Positions 8,752 through 16,828 of a DNA stretch of 64,000 nt are shown piece by piece. The notes beneath the pieces were generated by a model. It did no database searches. It was not told the DNA's origin and saw only the letters and a list, made by a program, of their open reading frames with translations. Numbering within the stretch: position 1 is the stretch's first letter; each line of letters starts with the position of its first letter. The position numbers and the translations under genes were made by a program. Origin of the DNA: Isochrysis galbana (Eukaryota; Haptophyta; Isochrysidales; Isochrysidaceae); contig CM030939.1 in NCBI GenBank assembly GCA_018136815.1, positions 806,001 through 870,000 on the forward strand, read 5' to 3'.

Positions 8752-9900
8752 TGCAAGGTCCCACGGCTACCACCGCCGGAGCACGACCCGCCTCCGCTGC
8801 CATTGCCGCCGCAATCACCACTGCCGCCGTCGCCGCCGTCGCCATCGTCACCACCACTGCCACAACCATCACCCTTGCAACCACCCCTGTCAACACATCT
8901 TCCATCCCATCTCTCGCTGGCGCACACTCTGCCTACCCCCCGTCGCTGACAAAACTGTCGCTGCCAATGCCCTCTCCGCCACCGCGATCACTGCTGCCTC
9001 CCTACTCTTCACCTTCAAGGCCGCCGTCGCCGTCGTCGAACACTCCACATTTGTTGCCGCCGCCGCCAGCTTGGCCGCCATCGACTCCGGCGCCCCCAGC
9101 CGCAGCCACTGCCGTTACTATCGCCGCTACCATCACTGCCGCCGTCATCACTGCCGTTGCCCTCGCCGCCATGGCCCCTATCCCTGCTTCCATCGTTGCC
9201 TCTGCCCTCGGCTTCACCCTCGGCTCCGCTACCCTCGCCTATGCCTTCGCTCCCGCTGCCCTCATTTCCGCCACCGCCACCAAAGCCGGCTTTGCCGCCC
9301 CTACCGCCGCATACGCCCTCACTGCCGCCCGCACCGCCACTGCAACTGCTGTCGCCACCGCCACCGTCGTCGTCGCCGCCCTTGCGGCAACCACCATCAT
9401 CACCGGACCCATCATCACCTCCTTGCTCGGCTCCACTCTTCACCCCGCCCCCCTCACCGCCGCCGCCTTCATCGCCACGGCCCTCGCCGCCCCCGCCCTT
9501 GTCCCCGCCAACATCGCCGCCCCCGCCCTCAGCTCCGACCTGAGCTCCGCCGCTCTCACCTCTGCCTCCTCATTCTCGATCGCCCTTGCCACCGCCCCCT
9601 TCCCCTCCACCGCCCTCGTCGCCGCCGTTCACACCGCCGTCACCGACGCCACCTTCCCTATTGCCGCCGGCTATGACACCGCCTTGGCCACCTCTGCCTC
9701 GCCGCCCTCTATCTAAATGTCAACGCCCTCGACGCCAGCGCCCTCGATACCATCGTCGCCTCTATCGCCCACGTCACCAATTCTGCAACCAACCTTGCCT
9801 CCGCCGCTCTCGCCGCCATCCGCACTGCTACCACTGCCCCTACCCTCACTACCGCCACTGCAGCCCACATCCCTCTCCGCCTGCCACTTCACTCGTCGTT
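8752..9900. repeat. Degenerate GCC/GGC triplet-rich block
   Basis: Almost every codon-length unit is a GCC/CCG variant, giving long open frames in several phases (Ala/Thr/Pro-rich on plus, Gly/Ser/Cys-rich on minus). The start (GGTCCCACGGCTACC, then GGAGCACGACCCGCCTCCG) is shared with 43270. I do not support a gene: frame openness follows from composition. Confidence 0.6.
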
Positions 9901-9992
9901 CGCCCCGCCCGTGCGCCGCGCGCCGTCACCAGCGCAGCCCTGCGCGCGGCTCGCCATCTCCGTCCCGCCGCCGGACGCTCCCCGCCCGCAAG

Positions 9993-10754
9993 CTACGGCA
10001 GGCCGCCGCCCTCTCGCGTCAGTGTTTTCTTGTTGTGGTAGTATAACCCTAGTGCAGAGGGACCGTGCCTCATTGGCAATTGGCAACGAAGAACGAAGCG
10101 CCCCTGCCCGGGGGAATTCCTGTTCCCCCTCCGGAGGTCCGGTCGGCGTGTCCTCCGTCCTCCGCGCGGGGGGGGAATCTTTGAGTTTTCGCCTGCGCCC
10201 TCTGCGAGCCCGTCTCCCAAGGTGAAACAGTGAGGAGGCGCTGGCAATCGTTCCCCAGGGGGAAGAGATTTTCCCCATTGCAGCAATGGGGGCTTCCTTG
10301 TCCTTGCTCGAGTTGCCCGACTTTGCAACGCTGTTGCGCCTGGTAGCAACCTCGCAGCCCGGTGCCGTCCGGGGAGATTCGACGCGCCTCGTAGCCCCGG
10401 TTGCTCTGTCATACCGTCATATGATACTAGGGCCTGGTAAGAGTTTTGCGTCCGAACCATGGGGGTGGCAGCAGAGCTGCCACCCACCATGGGGAGTCCT
10501 TGTTGTGGTGGCATGCCGAGAGAGGCAGGCGGCTGAGCTAGACTCTGGCCCTGTTGGTCTGCAGGGGACAATGCCCTGCCTATTCCCTGCTTGTGGTGCT
10601 GCTGAGGCGGTGAGGGCGGGAGGGCCATATCGACGTCGGTGTCGGGTGATGCTGAGGCCTGCGAGCGCTTGGGCTCCGGCGGCTTGGGGCGGCCCCGTTG
10701 GGGCGTCGTGGCGGCGGGGGGCTGGGAAGTGGGAGCGGTCGGCGCGCGCTCCAT
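9993..10754 (-). CDS. MERA-type proline-rich ORF
   Basis: From ATG at 10754 the protein starts MERAPTAPTSQPPAATTPQR and continues through DTDVDMALPPSPPQQ to QGLPMVGGSSAATPM at about residue 110. Copies at 13335, 22019 and 24770 share this region. After it the sequence differs from the others. The ATG lies 6 bases from a minus-strand T-tail, so the hairpin of other copies is missing. It is taken as the N-terminal end of the LINE family's ORF, followed here by unrelated DNA. No known domain is recognised. Confidence 0.5.
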   Translation of the reverse strand: MERAPTAPTSQPPAATTPQRGRPKPPEPKRSQASASPDTDVDMALPPSPPQQHHKQGIGRALSPADQQGQSLAQPPASLGMPPQQGLPMVGGSSAATPMVRTQNSYQALVSYDGMTEQPGLRGASNLPGRHRAARLLPGATALQSRATRARTRKPPLLQWGKSLPPGERLPAPPHCFTLGDGLAEGAGENSKIPPPRGGRRTRRPDLRRGNRNSPGQGRFVLRCQLPMRHGPSALGLYYHNKKTLTREGGGLP

Positions 10755-10760
10755 CGCTGG

Positions 10761-11130
10761 AAAAAAAAATTCTTGAAGATGCCTACTACTATGCTAGCCA
10801 CTATCCCTCGCGCTGGGGTCTGTCCCCGACATCGCCCTCGCCCCACCCTCACTCCCCTTTCCGCTCCCCCCCTCGTTCCTTTTCGTTCGGTTTCGGGGGG
10901 TCGACCCATGTGCGCTACTTTGGGTCTGGCGTTGGGGGAGGGGGAGGGGGGAGGCGGGCCTGCCTTTTGGTTCGAAGTTGATGGGACCCACGGGCCTTGC
11001 CTCATCGATCAGCGCCGAATCTGGCACTGTCAGAGAGAGGAGGGCCGCGAGGGCAGCCTCAACGCGGAGGCTCGTCAGCCACGCGTGGACGGCCGCGTCG
11101 GTGAGCTGGTCCTGGTTCTCGATGCCGAGT
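10761..11130 (-). mobile_element. LINE subfamily B 3' end with T-tail
   Basis: The minus strand runs through the tail CATCTTCAAGAA plus a T-run (10780 to 10761). The upstream 3' UTR (10790-10990) shares segments such as GTAGCGCAC, GAAACCGAA and AAGGAACG with 37750-37920 and 40890-41040. Further up, a frame with ELGIENQDQLTD resembles the DDQDQL-containing frame near 38230. It ends exactly where the MERA ORF at 10754 begins. Confidence 0.45.
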
Positions 11131-11494
11131 TCGAGTGAGGGCAAATCCTGCGAGGGGCGGGTCGGGATGGTCAGGGCGGGGTCTGCGGCAGCCAGGGTAG
11201 CCGCGTGCGCGCGCAGTGAGGAGCTGGGTGGGCTGCGCGGGCCATGATGCCAGAGGGTCAGGGGGTGGTCGGACTGTCGGCAGCCCGACACGGCGCTGCA
11301 TCGGGCGGGAATCAAATGCCGAATGTAGCTAAGATATAAAGGAACCGATCCCCCCGCGGGTGCGACCGCCAATTCTTTACGGGTAGAGCGTGAGCGCGCG
11401 TGACGGAGGGGGGGGGAGGGGGGGAGAATCGCACCATTTCCTGGCGAAGACTTTCGTGGCGGCAGGTGGCCCCCCTGAAGGTTTTTTATTGGGC
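11131..11494. repeat. Interspersed repeat remnants
   Basis: 11255-11340 is a direct copy of 6876-6965 (internal part of the TAGGGCGG element). Around it only biased open frames occur; no host gene is supported. Confidence 0.5.
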
Positions 11495-11564
11495 CTCGCG
11501 CCACGGTCAAAAAATGCAGCCCAACCCTTACTAATAGTAAAAAAACCCCTGTTTGACCGCCCTA
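11495..11564 (-). repeat. TAGGGCGG-family right end
   Basis: It ends CCGCCCTA at 11564. The 70 bp inside (CGCGCCACGGTCAAAAAATG, CAGCCCAA, CCCTTA) match the end at 33911, defining a second subfamily with a different subterminal region from the 6730/58235 pair. Confidence 0.65.
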
Positions 11565-11760
11565 TTCATATTTCGATTTTGAGTATCTTGGGGCCCTCTG
11601 CTTGAAATCACTTCTATTGCCGCTCCCTCTACCTCTACTGGACTAGGGGTTCATGACCAAGAAGAGCTTATGCTGCACATCCCAGCCAGTCCGGCGGCAA
11701 TGGATAGACCGTCATTGTCGTGGCGACACAAAAAGGAAAAATGGATAATTGGACAACGCG

Positions 11761-11965
11761 CAACATATTGTCTCGCAGGCTCACATCGACGTGCGTGCGG
11801 CGGCCGCCGCCGCACTGCTCGGCGTGGCGGGCCCCCTGTGCGAGTGCGTGCTAGTGCTGCTGCCGCGGCTCGTAGGCGCGCTCTGGGCGGCGCTCCGCCG
11901 ACTCGACGACCTCACCGCCTCGACCGCCACAATCATGATGCTGTGCGCGCGCCTCTGCGATGAGT
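11761..11965 (+). pseudogene. MOT1/BTAF1-like HEAT-repeat exon fragment
   Basis: After an acceptor-like CTCGCAG the frame reads AHIDVRAAAAAALLGVAGPL, then LLPRLVGALWAALRRLDDLT and ASTATIMMLCARLCDE. The pattern 'LW-x-(A/L)L-x-x-LDDL-(T/S)-AST-x-(S/T)-(I/V)M' is what I know from the HEAT region of the TBP-removing ATPase MOT1/BTAF1. No flanking exon was found, and the frame stops at 11979. Two other MOT1-like pieces lie at 26.1-26.5 and 39.4-40.3 kb. The assignment is by motif memory; a search is needed. Confidence 0.4.
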
Positions 11966-13112
11966 TGCCATGCGCCTAATGCACGCGCGCGGCGAGGGAG
12001 AAGGAGGATGAAATGGTAAGCAAAGGGGGTAGGAAGGGAAGGGAAGCCGCCCAACGCACGCGCGCGGCGAGGGAGAAGGATGGAGGGAAATGAGAGAGGA
12101 TATGAAGCCGCGACTGTCGACGAGTGGGGTAGGCGCCAAAGGAGGGGAACGGCTGCCGAGGGCGGGGCGCTCAGCGCGCGCGCAGGGCGGACAGGCGCGG
12201 CGGCTCGAGCGCCGTCCCGGTCGCACAGGGCGGCCTCTTACCTGCGGGCCACAGCGACGAGAGAGAGAGGAGGGGCTGGCAGCCGCCGCCGCCAGCCGCG
12301 CTCGCGAGGGGGCACCGAGCAGCGAGAGAAGCCGAGTTGACAGAGAGGGGAGAGCCGCGCGGGGGGAAGAGCGGCATCCGCGCGGGGGAGATTGCCACCT
12401 CCACCACCGACGAGCTGCGAGATCCGCGGGGGGGGGAAGGGAAGGCGGTCGCCATTAGGGGAGACGAAACTCCCCCCGTGGGGGAAAGTGTGTATTTAAG
12501 GTGGTTCTAAAGGTTATAAGCCTGGCGATGGCGGGTGGCGGCCGCGCTGGCTGTCCACCCGCCCGCCTCTGCAGGCCTTCGCTCCATGTATGGGTCATGG
12601 GAATTCGGTGATCCATGGGGGGTGGAGGCCCAGGGAGTAGATGGGTGTGGTAGCGCGGCTGAAGCGGCACCCGGGGCTTCCCCGCCCGCGCTGCATGTGA
12701 TCGGCGTGCAGCGCGGGAAGTAGGCCACCAGCACGGCGCCGCTGTGTCCTTTGCACGACCGGCACGACGACGAGGCCGCCGAGGCAGCAAAGGCGGCGGG
12801 AGATGAAGGGGCGACGACGATGTGCACGGTCGACTGGCTGCGCGGGAGACTGCTGGAGGCCGACGGGCAGACTGGGGAGGCCTGGGAGCGCCACTCTCAT
12901 ACAGCACAAACTTTTGTCGGCAAGAAGGGTGGCAGGCAGAAGCGGTGGTGCACACGCACAGGTTGCGTGAGGGCGCTGGTCCGGACGGAGAAAGGCCACC
13001 GAAGCGAGCTTCCCCCGTGTGCTGTTGAGTCCCAGATTCAGGAAATGTATGGGGTGTCTGAGGTGGGCTTTGTGGAGGAGTCAGTTTGTACGCAAAAGCG
13101 TAAGGCAGAGGA
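11966..13112. other. GC-rich intergenic stretch
   Basis: It contains two copies of a CACGCGCGCGGCGAGGGAGA unit (11981 and 12056). Several overlapping open frames on both strands show no recognisable domain. An open plus frame at 12751-13137 (MCTVDWLRGRLLEADGQ in its middle) is possible but unsupported. Confidence 0.4.
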
Positions 13113-13155
13113 TAGGGTGGTCAAGCACGCCTTTTAACTTCTACGGGTGAAAATT
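13113..13155 (+). repeat. Diverged TAGGGYGG-family left end
   Basis: It starts TAGGGTGGTCAAGCACGC, then TTTTAAC and GGGTGAAAA. The match to the 6730 end continues past the terminus (GGGTGAAAA), so it is a diverged copy, not chance. Confidence 0.5.
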
Positions 13156-13311
13156 CACTAAGTCAAGATTGAGATTTTATCACGCGATCTTTAAGGTATT
13201 CTACTGGAAATGAGTATAGTAGGCAGAATCTTATAAGAAATATGCACATTTGCGACGCCATTCAAGAAGGTGCAACTCGAGGTTTCCTTTTTTGTCACAC
13301 ACATCCCCCAA

Positions 13312-13329
13312 AAACTATTGTTATAGTTT
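13312..13329 (+). other. MERA 5' hairpin
   Basis: AAACTATTGTTATAGTTT forms a perfect 7-bp stem with a TGTT loop, 5 nt before the ATG at 13335. The same hairpin precedes 16537, 22019 and 24770, while sequence further upstream differs. This marks the 5' end of the element. Confidence 0.65.
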
Positions 13330-13334
13330 CAGCG

Positions 13335-13748
13335 ATGGAGCGCGCGCCGCCCGCTCCCACCTCCCAGCCCCCCGCCGCCACGACGCCCCACCGGGGCCGC
13401 CCCAAGCCGCCGGAGCCGAAGCGCTCGCAGGCCGCCCCCCTGACCGACACTGACGTTGACATGATTTGCCCGCCCTCGCCTCCCCAACAGCCACACAAGC
13501 AGGGAGCAGGCAGAGTCCTGTTCCCTGCAGCAGAACAACAGAGCCAGCCTCTGGCCCTGCCGCCTGCCTCTGCAGCCATGCCACTGCAACAAGGACTCCC
13601 CATGGTGGGTGGCAGCCCTGCTGCCACCCCCATGGAGGCAACTCCTACCATCAGTGCACCCCTCGGGGGCGGGCACTTGACACAACAATCCATCATTGGG
13701 GCCTTTACGGCTTCCAACCTTTCCAGCAACACGCGAAACATCAGCTAG
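13335..13748 (+). CDS. MERA-type proline-rich ORF
   Basis: MERAPPAPTSQPPAATTPHR is followed by a Pro/Gln-rich low-complexity region with DTDVDMICPPSPPQQ and GLPMVGGSPAATPM. It then ends TPTISAPLG, the point where family copies diverge. The last 30 residues differ from the 22019 copy, which continues into ORF2 post-RT sequence. About 138 residues; no catalytic domain. It is probably the N-terminal part of the LINE protein, truncated. It starts at the first ATG after the hairpin. Confidence 0.5.
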   Translation: MERAPPAPTSQPPAATTPHRGRPKPPEPKRSQAAPLTDTDVDMICPPSPPQQPHKQGAGRVLFPAAEQQSQPLALPPASAAMPLQQGLPMVGGSPAATPMEATPTISAPLGGGHLTQQSIIGAFTASNLSSNTRNIS

Positions 13749-13799
13749 GGTGGCCATACCTTGTTGAAGGCAACTTCAACTTCAATGGGTATCATGAAT

Positions 13800-14014
13800 A
13801 GGTCTCAGGAGATATAAGAAGTAAGGAAAGGGAACACAAGCCGACGTTCGAGCGAAGGAAGAGCCACAGTCTCCCATCCCCTTCTCTCCGACCCCTGGCC
13901 GAAGCAGCGCGCGCGGCCTCCCCGGAACCAGCTTCTCCGCCAAAGTGGGAACTGGGGAAGGGGGAGGGGGTTGATAGGGGTAAAGGCGGGTAGTAGGGAG
14001 GTACACCAGCACAC
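13800..14014 (+). repeat. LINE 3' UTR fragment
   Basis: It matches, as inverted repeat, the 3' UTR of the minus-strand LINE at 19290-19460 (GCGCGCGGCCTCCCCGGAAC, CAGCTTCTCCGCCAAAG, GGGGGTTGATAGGGG, GGGTAGTAGGGAGGT). A weaker copy lies at 31690-31860. It is cut at 14014 by the gypsy-derived repeat before any T-tail. Confidence 0.65.
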
Positions 14015-14207
14015 TGCTGTCGAGTCGAGCGGAGCCGGAGGGCTCTGAGCCACTCCGTCGCGAGCAGCACCGGCGGCTAGCGCGGCGCTTTGGCCCTCCT
14101 CCCCACCGGGAGTCGGGTGAATGAAATTCTGGACTGGGTCGGGCAACCCCATTTGGGTGTCTGGACGGGGAACGAACGGCGAACGAAGGGCTGTGGGGCG
14201 GCGAGGC
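14015..14207. repeat. Dispersed direct repeat, copy 2
   Basis: This is the second copy of 7090-7283, with only a few substitutions over nearly 190 bp. Here it is joined on the left to LINE 3' UTR and on the right to A-rich non-coding DNA. Confidence 0.65.
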
Positions 14208-15117
14208 GCTCCTAGCGGCCCTAGTGTGATGGGTTGTAAGAGATTGTTAGACCTACAAAGAACTCTTCCCTCAGGGAGGGAGCCTAAGCTGCTTGAGTGC
14301 AGCGACGCAGCGAACAACGACGGACAACGAAGCTGAGAACAACAGGATACACCGACTCACGAACACACCGGAATCATTCACCCAAACCAAGCAAATTATC
14401 AAGCAACCGCGACCCCAAATCACCGATAACTCAAACACGTCGCGAGAGACGGAGAGAGAGAGCGAGAGAGAGAGAGACTCCACAGCGACGGCCGGAGCGT
14501 GTCTCCGTTGTAACTTCCCACGTAGCGGAGAGTCCGAAGGGGAGCGTCCTGTCGCGCGACCACGGCGATCACTTTGGATACAGATCGCAACGAGATATCT
14601 TCACGACAGAGGAAATCTTGCCGTTGAGCGTGAACCTTCTAGACGCTTCTAACGAACAACCCTGAGTAGCAACCAAGGGGAAGAAACACCAAAGGGGCCA
14701 AGGGCTTGCATGTAACTTGCATCAAGGGGAAAGATTCCCTCACCTAGGAAGCGAACCTACACCGGTCTCCAAGGGGAGATGGCAAATTAAACCTCAAATC
14801 TCGAGCGGATAGAGCAACCGACTCGCTCGCCAAACACCTTGACCGAGAAGAAAGAAGCAAGGACCTACAAGCCAAGGGTAGCGGACCTAGGGAATGTGAG
14901 AGGAAATTTCCGAACGCCAAGACGAACGCCAAACGCCGAACGCGGGGATTCAACGAAACCCTAACCAGGCCAAGCAGAACCTACGAAGAACAGGCCTGGA
15001 CAACAACGAAAGTCAGCAGGTCCCAAGAAAGAACCGGAACCCAACAAGAAACAACAAGCCTTGCAAGAAGCTAAACAAGCCTTCACAAGGTAACCCGAGA
15101 GCCTGAGACAAGCGCGC
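14208..15117. other. A-rich non-coding gypsy-associated DNA
   Basis: The base composition (A-rich on plus, many GAACGA/AACAAG words) differs from the neighbours. It contains GGGGAGATGGCAAATTAAAC at 14773, a motif shared with 4510 and 15820. It leads into a gypsy chromodomain. It may be untranslated or LTR sequence of that element, but I found no matching terminal repeat. Confidence 0.4.
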
Positions 15118-15318
15118 AGCGAGCAACAGGCGACCTGGCTCCCGAAGTTGCTCGATCGTCGTAGCCATGGCGATTCTATCGAGTACCTCGTGAAGTGGCG
15201 TGGCTATTCTATTCGAGAAGCCACCTGGGAGCCTCGTTCCGAGTTGCTCCGTCGTTGTTCTGATTTGCTTGATGATTATGATCGCTCCGTCGAAGAGACT
15301 TGTCCAGAAGATACCTGA
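15118..15318 (+). pseudogene. Chromovirus (Ty3/gypsy) C-terminal chromodomain
   Basis: The frame ending at TGA 15316-15318 reads LLDRRSHGDSIEYLVKWRGY, then SIREATWEPRSELLRRCSDL and LDDYDRSVEETCPEDT. This is a chromodomain with the EYLVKW(R/K)GY and TWEP signatures, in the place it takes at the end of a chromovirus integrase. The preceding frame is closed, so integrase itself is lost. Such domains target integration to heterochromatin in related elements (family knowledge). Confidence 0.8.
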
Positions 15319-15640
15319 CAAACAGGCTAGAAGGAACGAAACGAGAACTCGAATTCTAGATCGCTAGGGACGAACCCTACCAACCTAGATGTACCTGAGC
15401 TTCACCGTGTGGCCGCACGGCGAAGGACCTGGAAACAAGAGCCTGGAAATCGCACCATCTAGGATGAATGCGACAACTGCTTCTTGTCGCGTATGTGGCG
15501 GGGATTTTTAAGAAGATTTTTTTTTTGTCACACACATCCCGTCTATTTAGGTACATAATTTTTATTGATTATTGACTCCTCTAAATCAAACCCAAACACT
15601 CCGATCAGACAACGACGGACGACGACCAAAGGGCGATCTG
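15319..15640. repeat. Non-coding DNA with a T-tail at 15504-15526
   Basis: The tail GATTTTTAAGAAGA plus T-run matches the LINE tails. It is followed by TTGTCACACACATCCC, also found at 13292 just before the 13312 hairpin. The rest holds no gene. Confidence 0.5.
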
Positions 15641-15952
15641 TCGGCGATCTTGTCTGGAACGGGAATCGCACCATAACGGGAACGAGAGGCGATCTTGCTA
15701 CGCAGGATTCCAAGAGACCTACCGAATAAGACGAGAGAAGTGCGATGTGCCTAAGGGGGAGACATGAAGAGGTCGCAAATTAAACCTAATTGCCCCCTGA
15801 AGCAGATAAAGAAACGCAGGGGAGATAGCAAATTAAACCTATTTGCGAGGCGCCTGGGAGGAAGAAAGGTAGGGAAACTTCCCTTCTCTTTCGAGAGGAA
15901 GAGAGAGGGCGCTCCACAACCCACGATCCCATGCATCCAAGCGAAGCTTTTG
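15641..15952. repeat. 310-bp dispersed direct repeat, copy 2
   Basis: This is a near-identical copy of 4334-4645. The RT-coding part is present but isolated, flanked by unrelated DNA on both sides. Confidence 0.75.
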
Positions 15953-16105
15953 ACCGAGAACGAGAACGAGAGAATTATAACGATAAATACCGAACGACGA
16001 AGAGAAGAGCGAAGCCTAACGAGTGTCGATTCGCGAATGCGACAGAACGGTTCGGGAAGAGAAGAAGAAGAGACGGGCTCATGACGCGGGGACAATGAAG
16101 ATTTC

Positions 16106-16537
16106 TCAAGGGAAGAACTCGACGTGACGACCGGAGCCGAAGGCGCGAGCGAAGATTTTGTGCTTGTCAGAGCAAGCTCCGTATGGGGTTGATGGTTGTG
16201 AAGTGCCCTCCCATGTTGGGTACACTGATGGTAGAGGTTTCCACCATGGAGAGGGCAGCTGAGCTACCCTCCCACATGAGGTGCTCTTGAGGTGGGAGGG
16301 TTTCTCACTGTTGGAGGGGGTCTCAAAGACCCCCTGCATGTTACGCAAAGACATGGTGGCAACCTGTTCGGTGCCAGTGCTCGCCACCCCGCGCGCTTGC
16401 GTGGGTGTGGTTTGGATGGGCTGCATGGGCTTCAAGAGGGCTTTCTGACGAGCCGCATCGGGCGGCGCGGGGCGTCCCAGGTGGGGCGCAGTGGCGAGGG
16501 TCGCCTGGGGCTCGGGAGCGGTCGCGGCACGCTCCAT
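16106..16537 (-). CDS. Divergent MERA-type ORF
   Basis: From ATG 16537 the protein starts MERAATAPEPQATLATAPHL, then GRPAPPDAARQ. It has the same plan as the other MERA ORFs but a different sequence after the first residues (143 residues, low complexity, Pro/Thr/Ser). Its upstream hairpin AAACTATAACAATAGTTT on plus (16543-16560) is identical to the other subfamily, 5 nt from the ATG. Conservation of the hairpin with a changed protein suggests the hairpin matters more than the peptide. Confidence 0.45.
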   Translation of the reverse strand: MERAATAPEPQATLATAPHLGRPAPPDAARQKALLKPMQPIQTTPTQARGVASTGTEQVATMSLRNMQGVFETPSNSEKPSHLKSTSCGRVAQLPSPWWKPLPSVYPTWEGTSQPSTPYGACSDKHKIFARAFGSGRHVEFFP

Positions 16538-16542
16538 AGTTC

Positions 16543-16560
16543 AAACTATAACAATAGTTT
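16543..16560 (-). other. MERA 5' hairpin
   Basis: Perfect 7-bp stem, TGTT loop on the minus strand; identical to 13312-13329. Confidence 0.65.
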
Positions 16561-16733
16561 TCCGGTGTCTAGGCACAGCATTAAAAACAAAAAAATTAGG
16601 ATGCTAATATGACGTAGTGCCAATACTGCGAAGCCGTTGTCTTTAAAGCTACCGGTAGTCTTCGTTGCGCCCCTTCTACCGCCCTAACGGGAATCTTAAA
16701 TATTAGAATGTGCAAGGCCAAGGACGTGGCGAG

Positions 16734-16759
16734 ATTATTAAGAAGTTTTTTGTTTTTTT
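16734..16759 (+). repeat. T-rich LINE-type tail
   Basis: GATTATTAAGAAG plus T-runs follows GTGCAAGGCCAAGGACGTGG. The arrangement parallels the LINE 3' ends at 31872-31911 and 42969-43008. No ORF fragment is attached. Confidence 0.45.
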
Positions 16760-16828
16760 GGTTTAAATTCTTGCAAGCCCCCACGTTGAAATAAATGAGG
16801 GGATCAAGAGTGTTTGCCTCGACGATCC

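Noticed and set aside
8736-9716. 326-residue Ala/Thr/Pro frame
   Set aside because: The DNA is degenerate GCC repeat; several frames on both strands are open and none shows a domain.
10286-10981. Plus-strand frame over the MERA ORF at 10754
   Set aside because: It is the antisense of the minus-strand MERA reading, which has family copies.
13291-13340. Bacterial-type terminator or riboswitch reading of the hairpin
   Set aside because: It lies before start codons in a eukaryotic mobile element and is followed by CAGCG, not by T-runs.
14208-15640. A complete gypsy LTR pair
   Set aside because: I searched for matching direct repeats of 100 bp or more around the chromodomain and found none besides the 310-bp block, which does not flank it.
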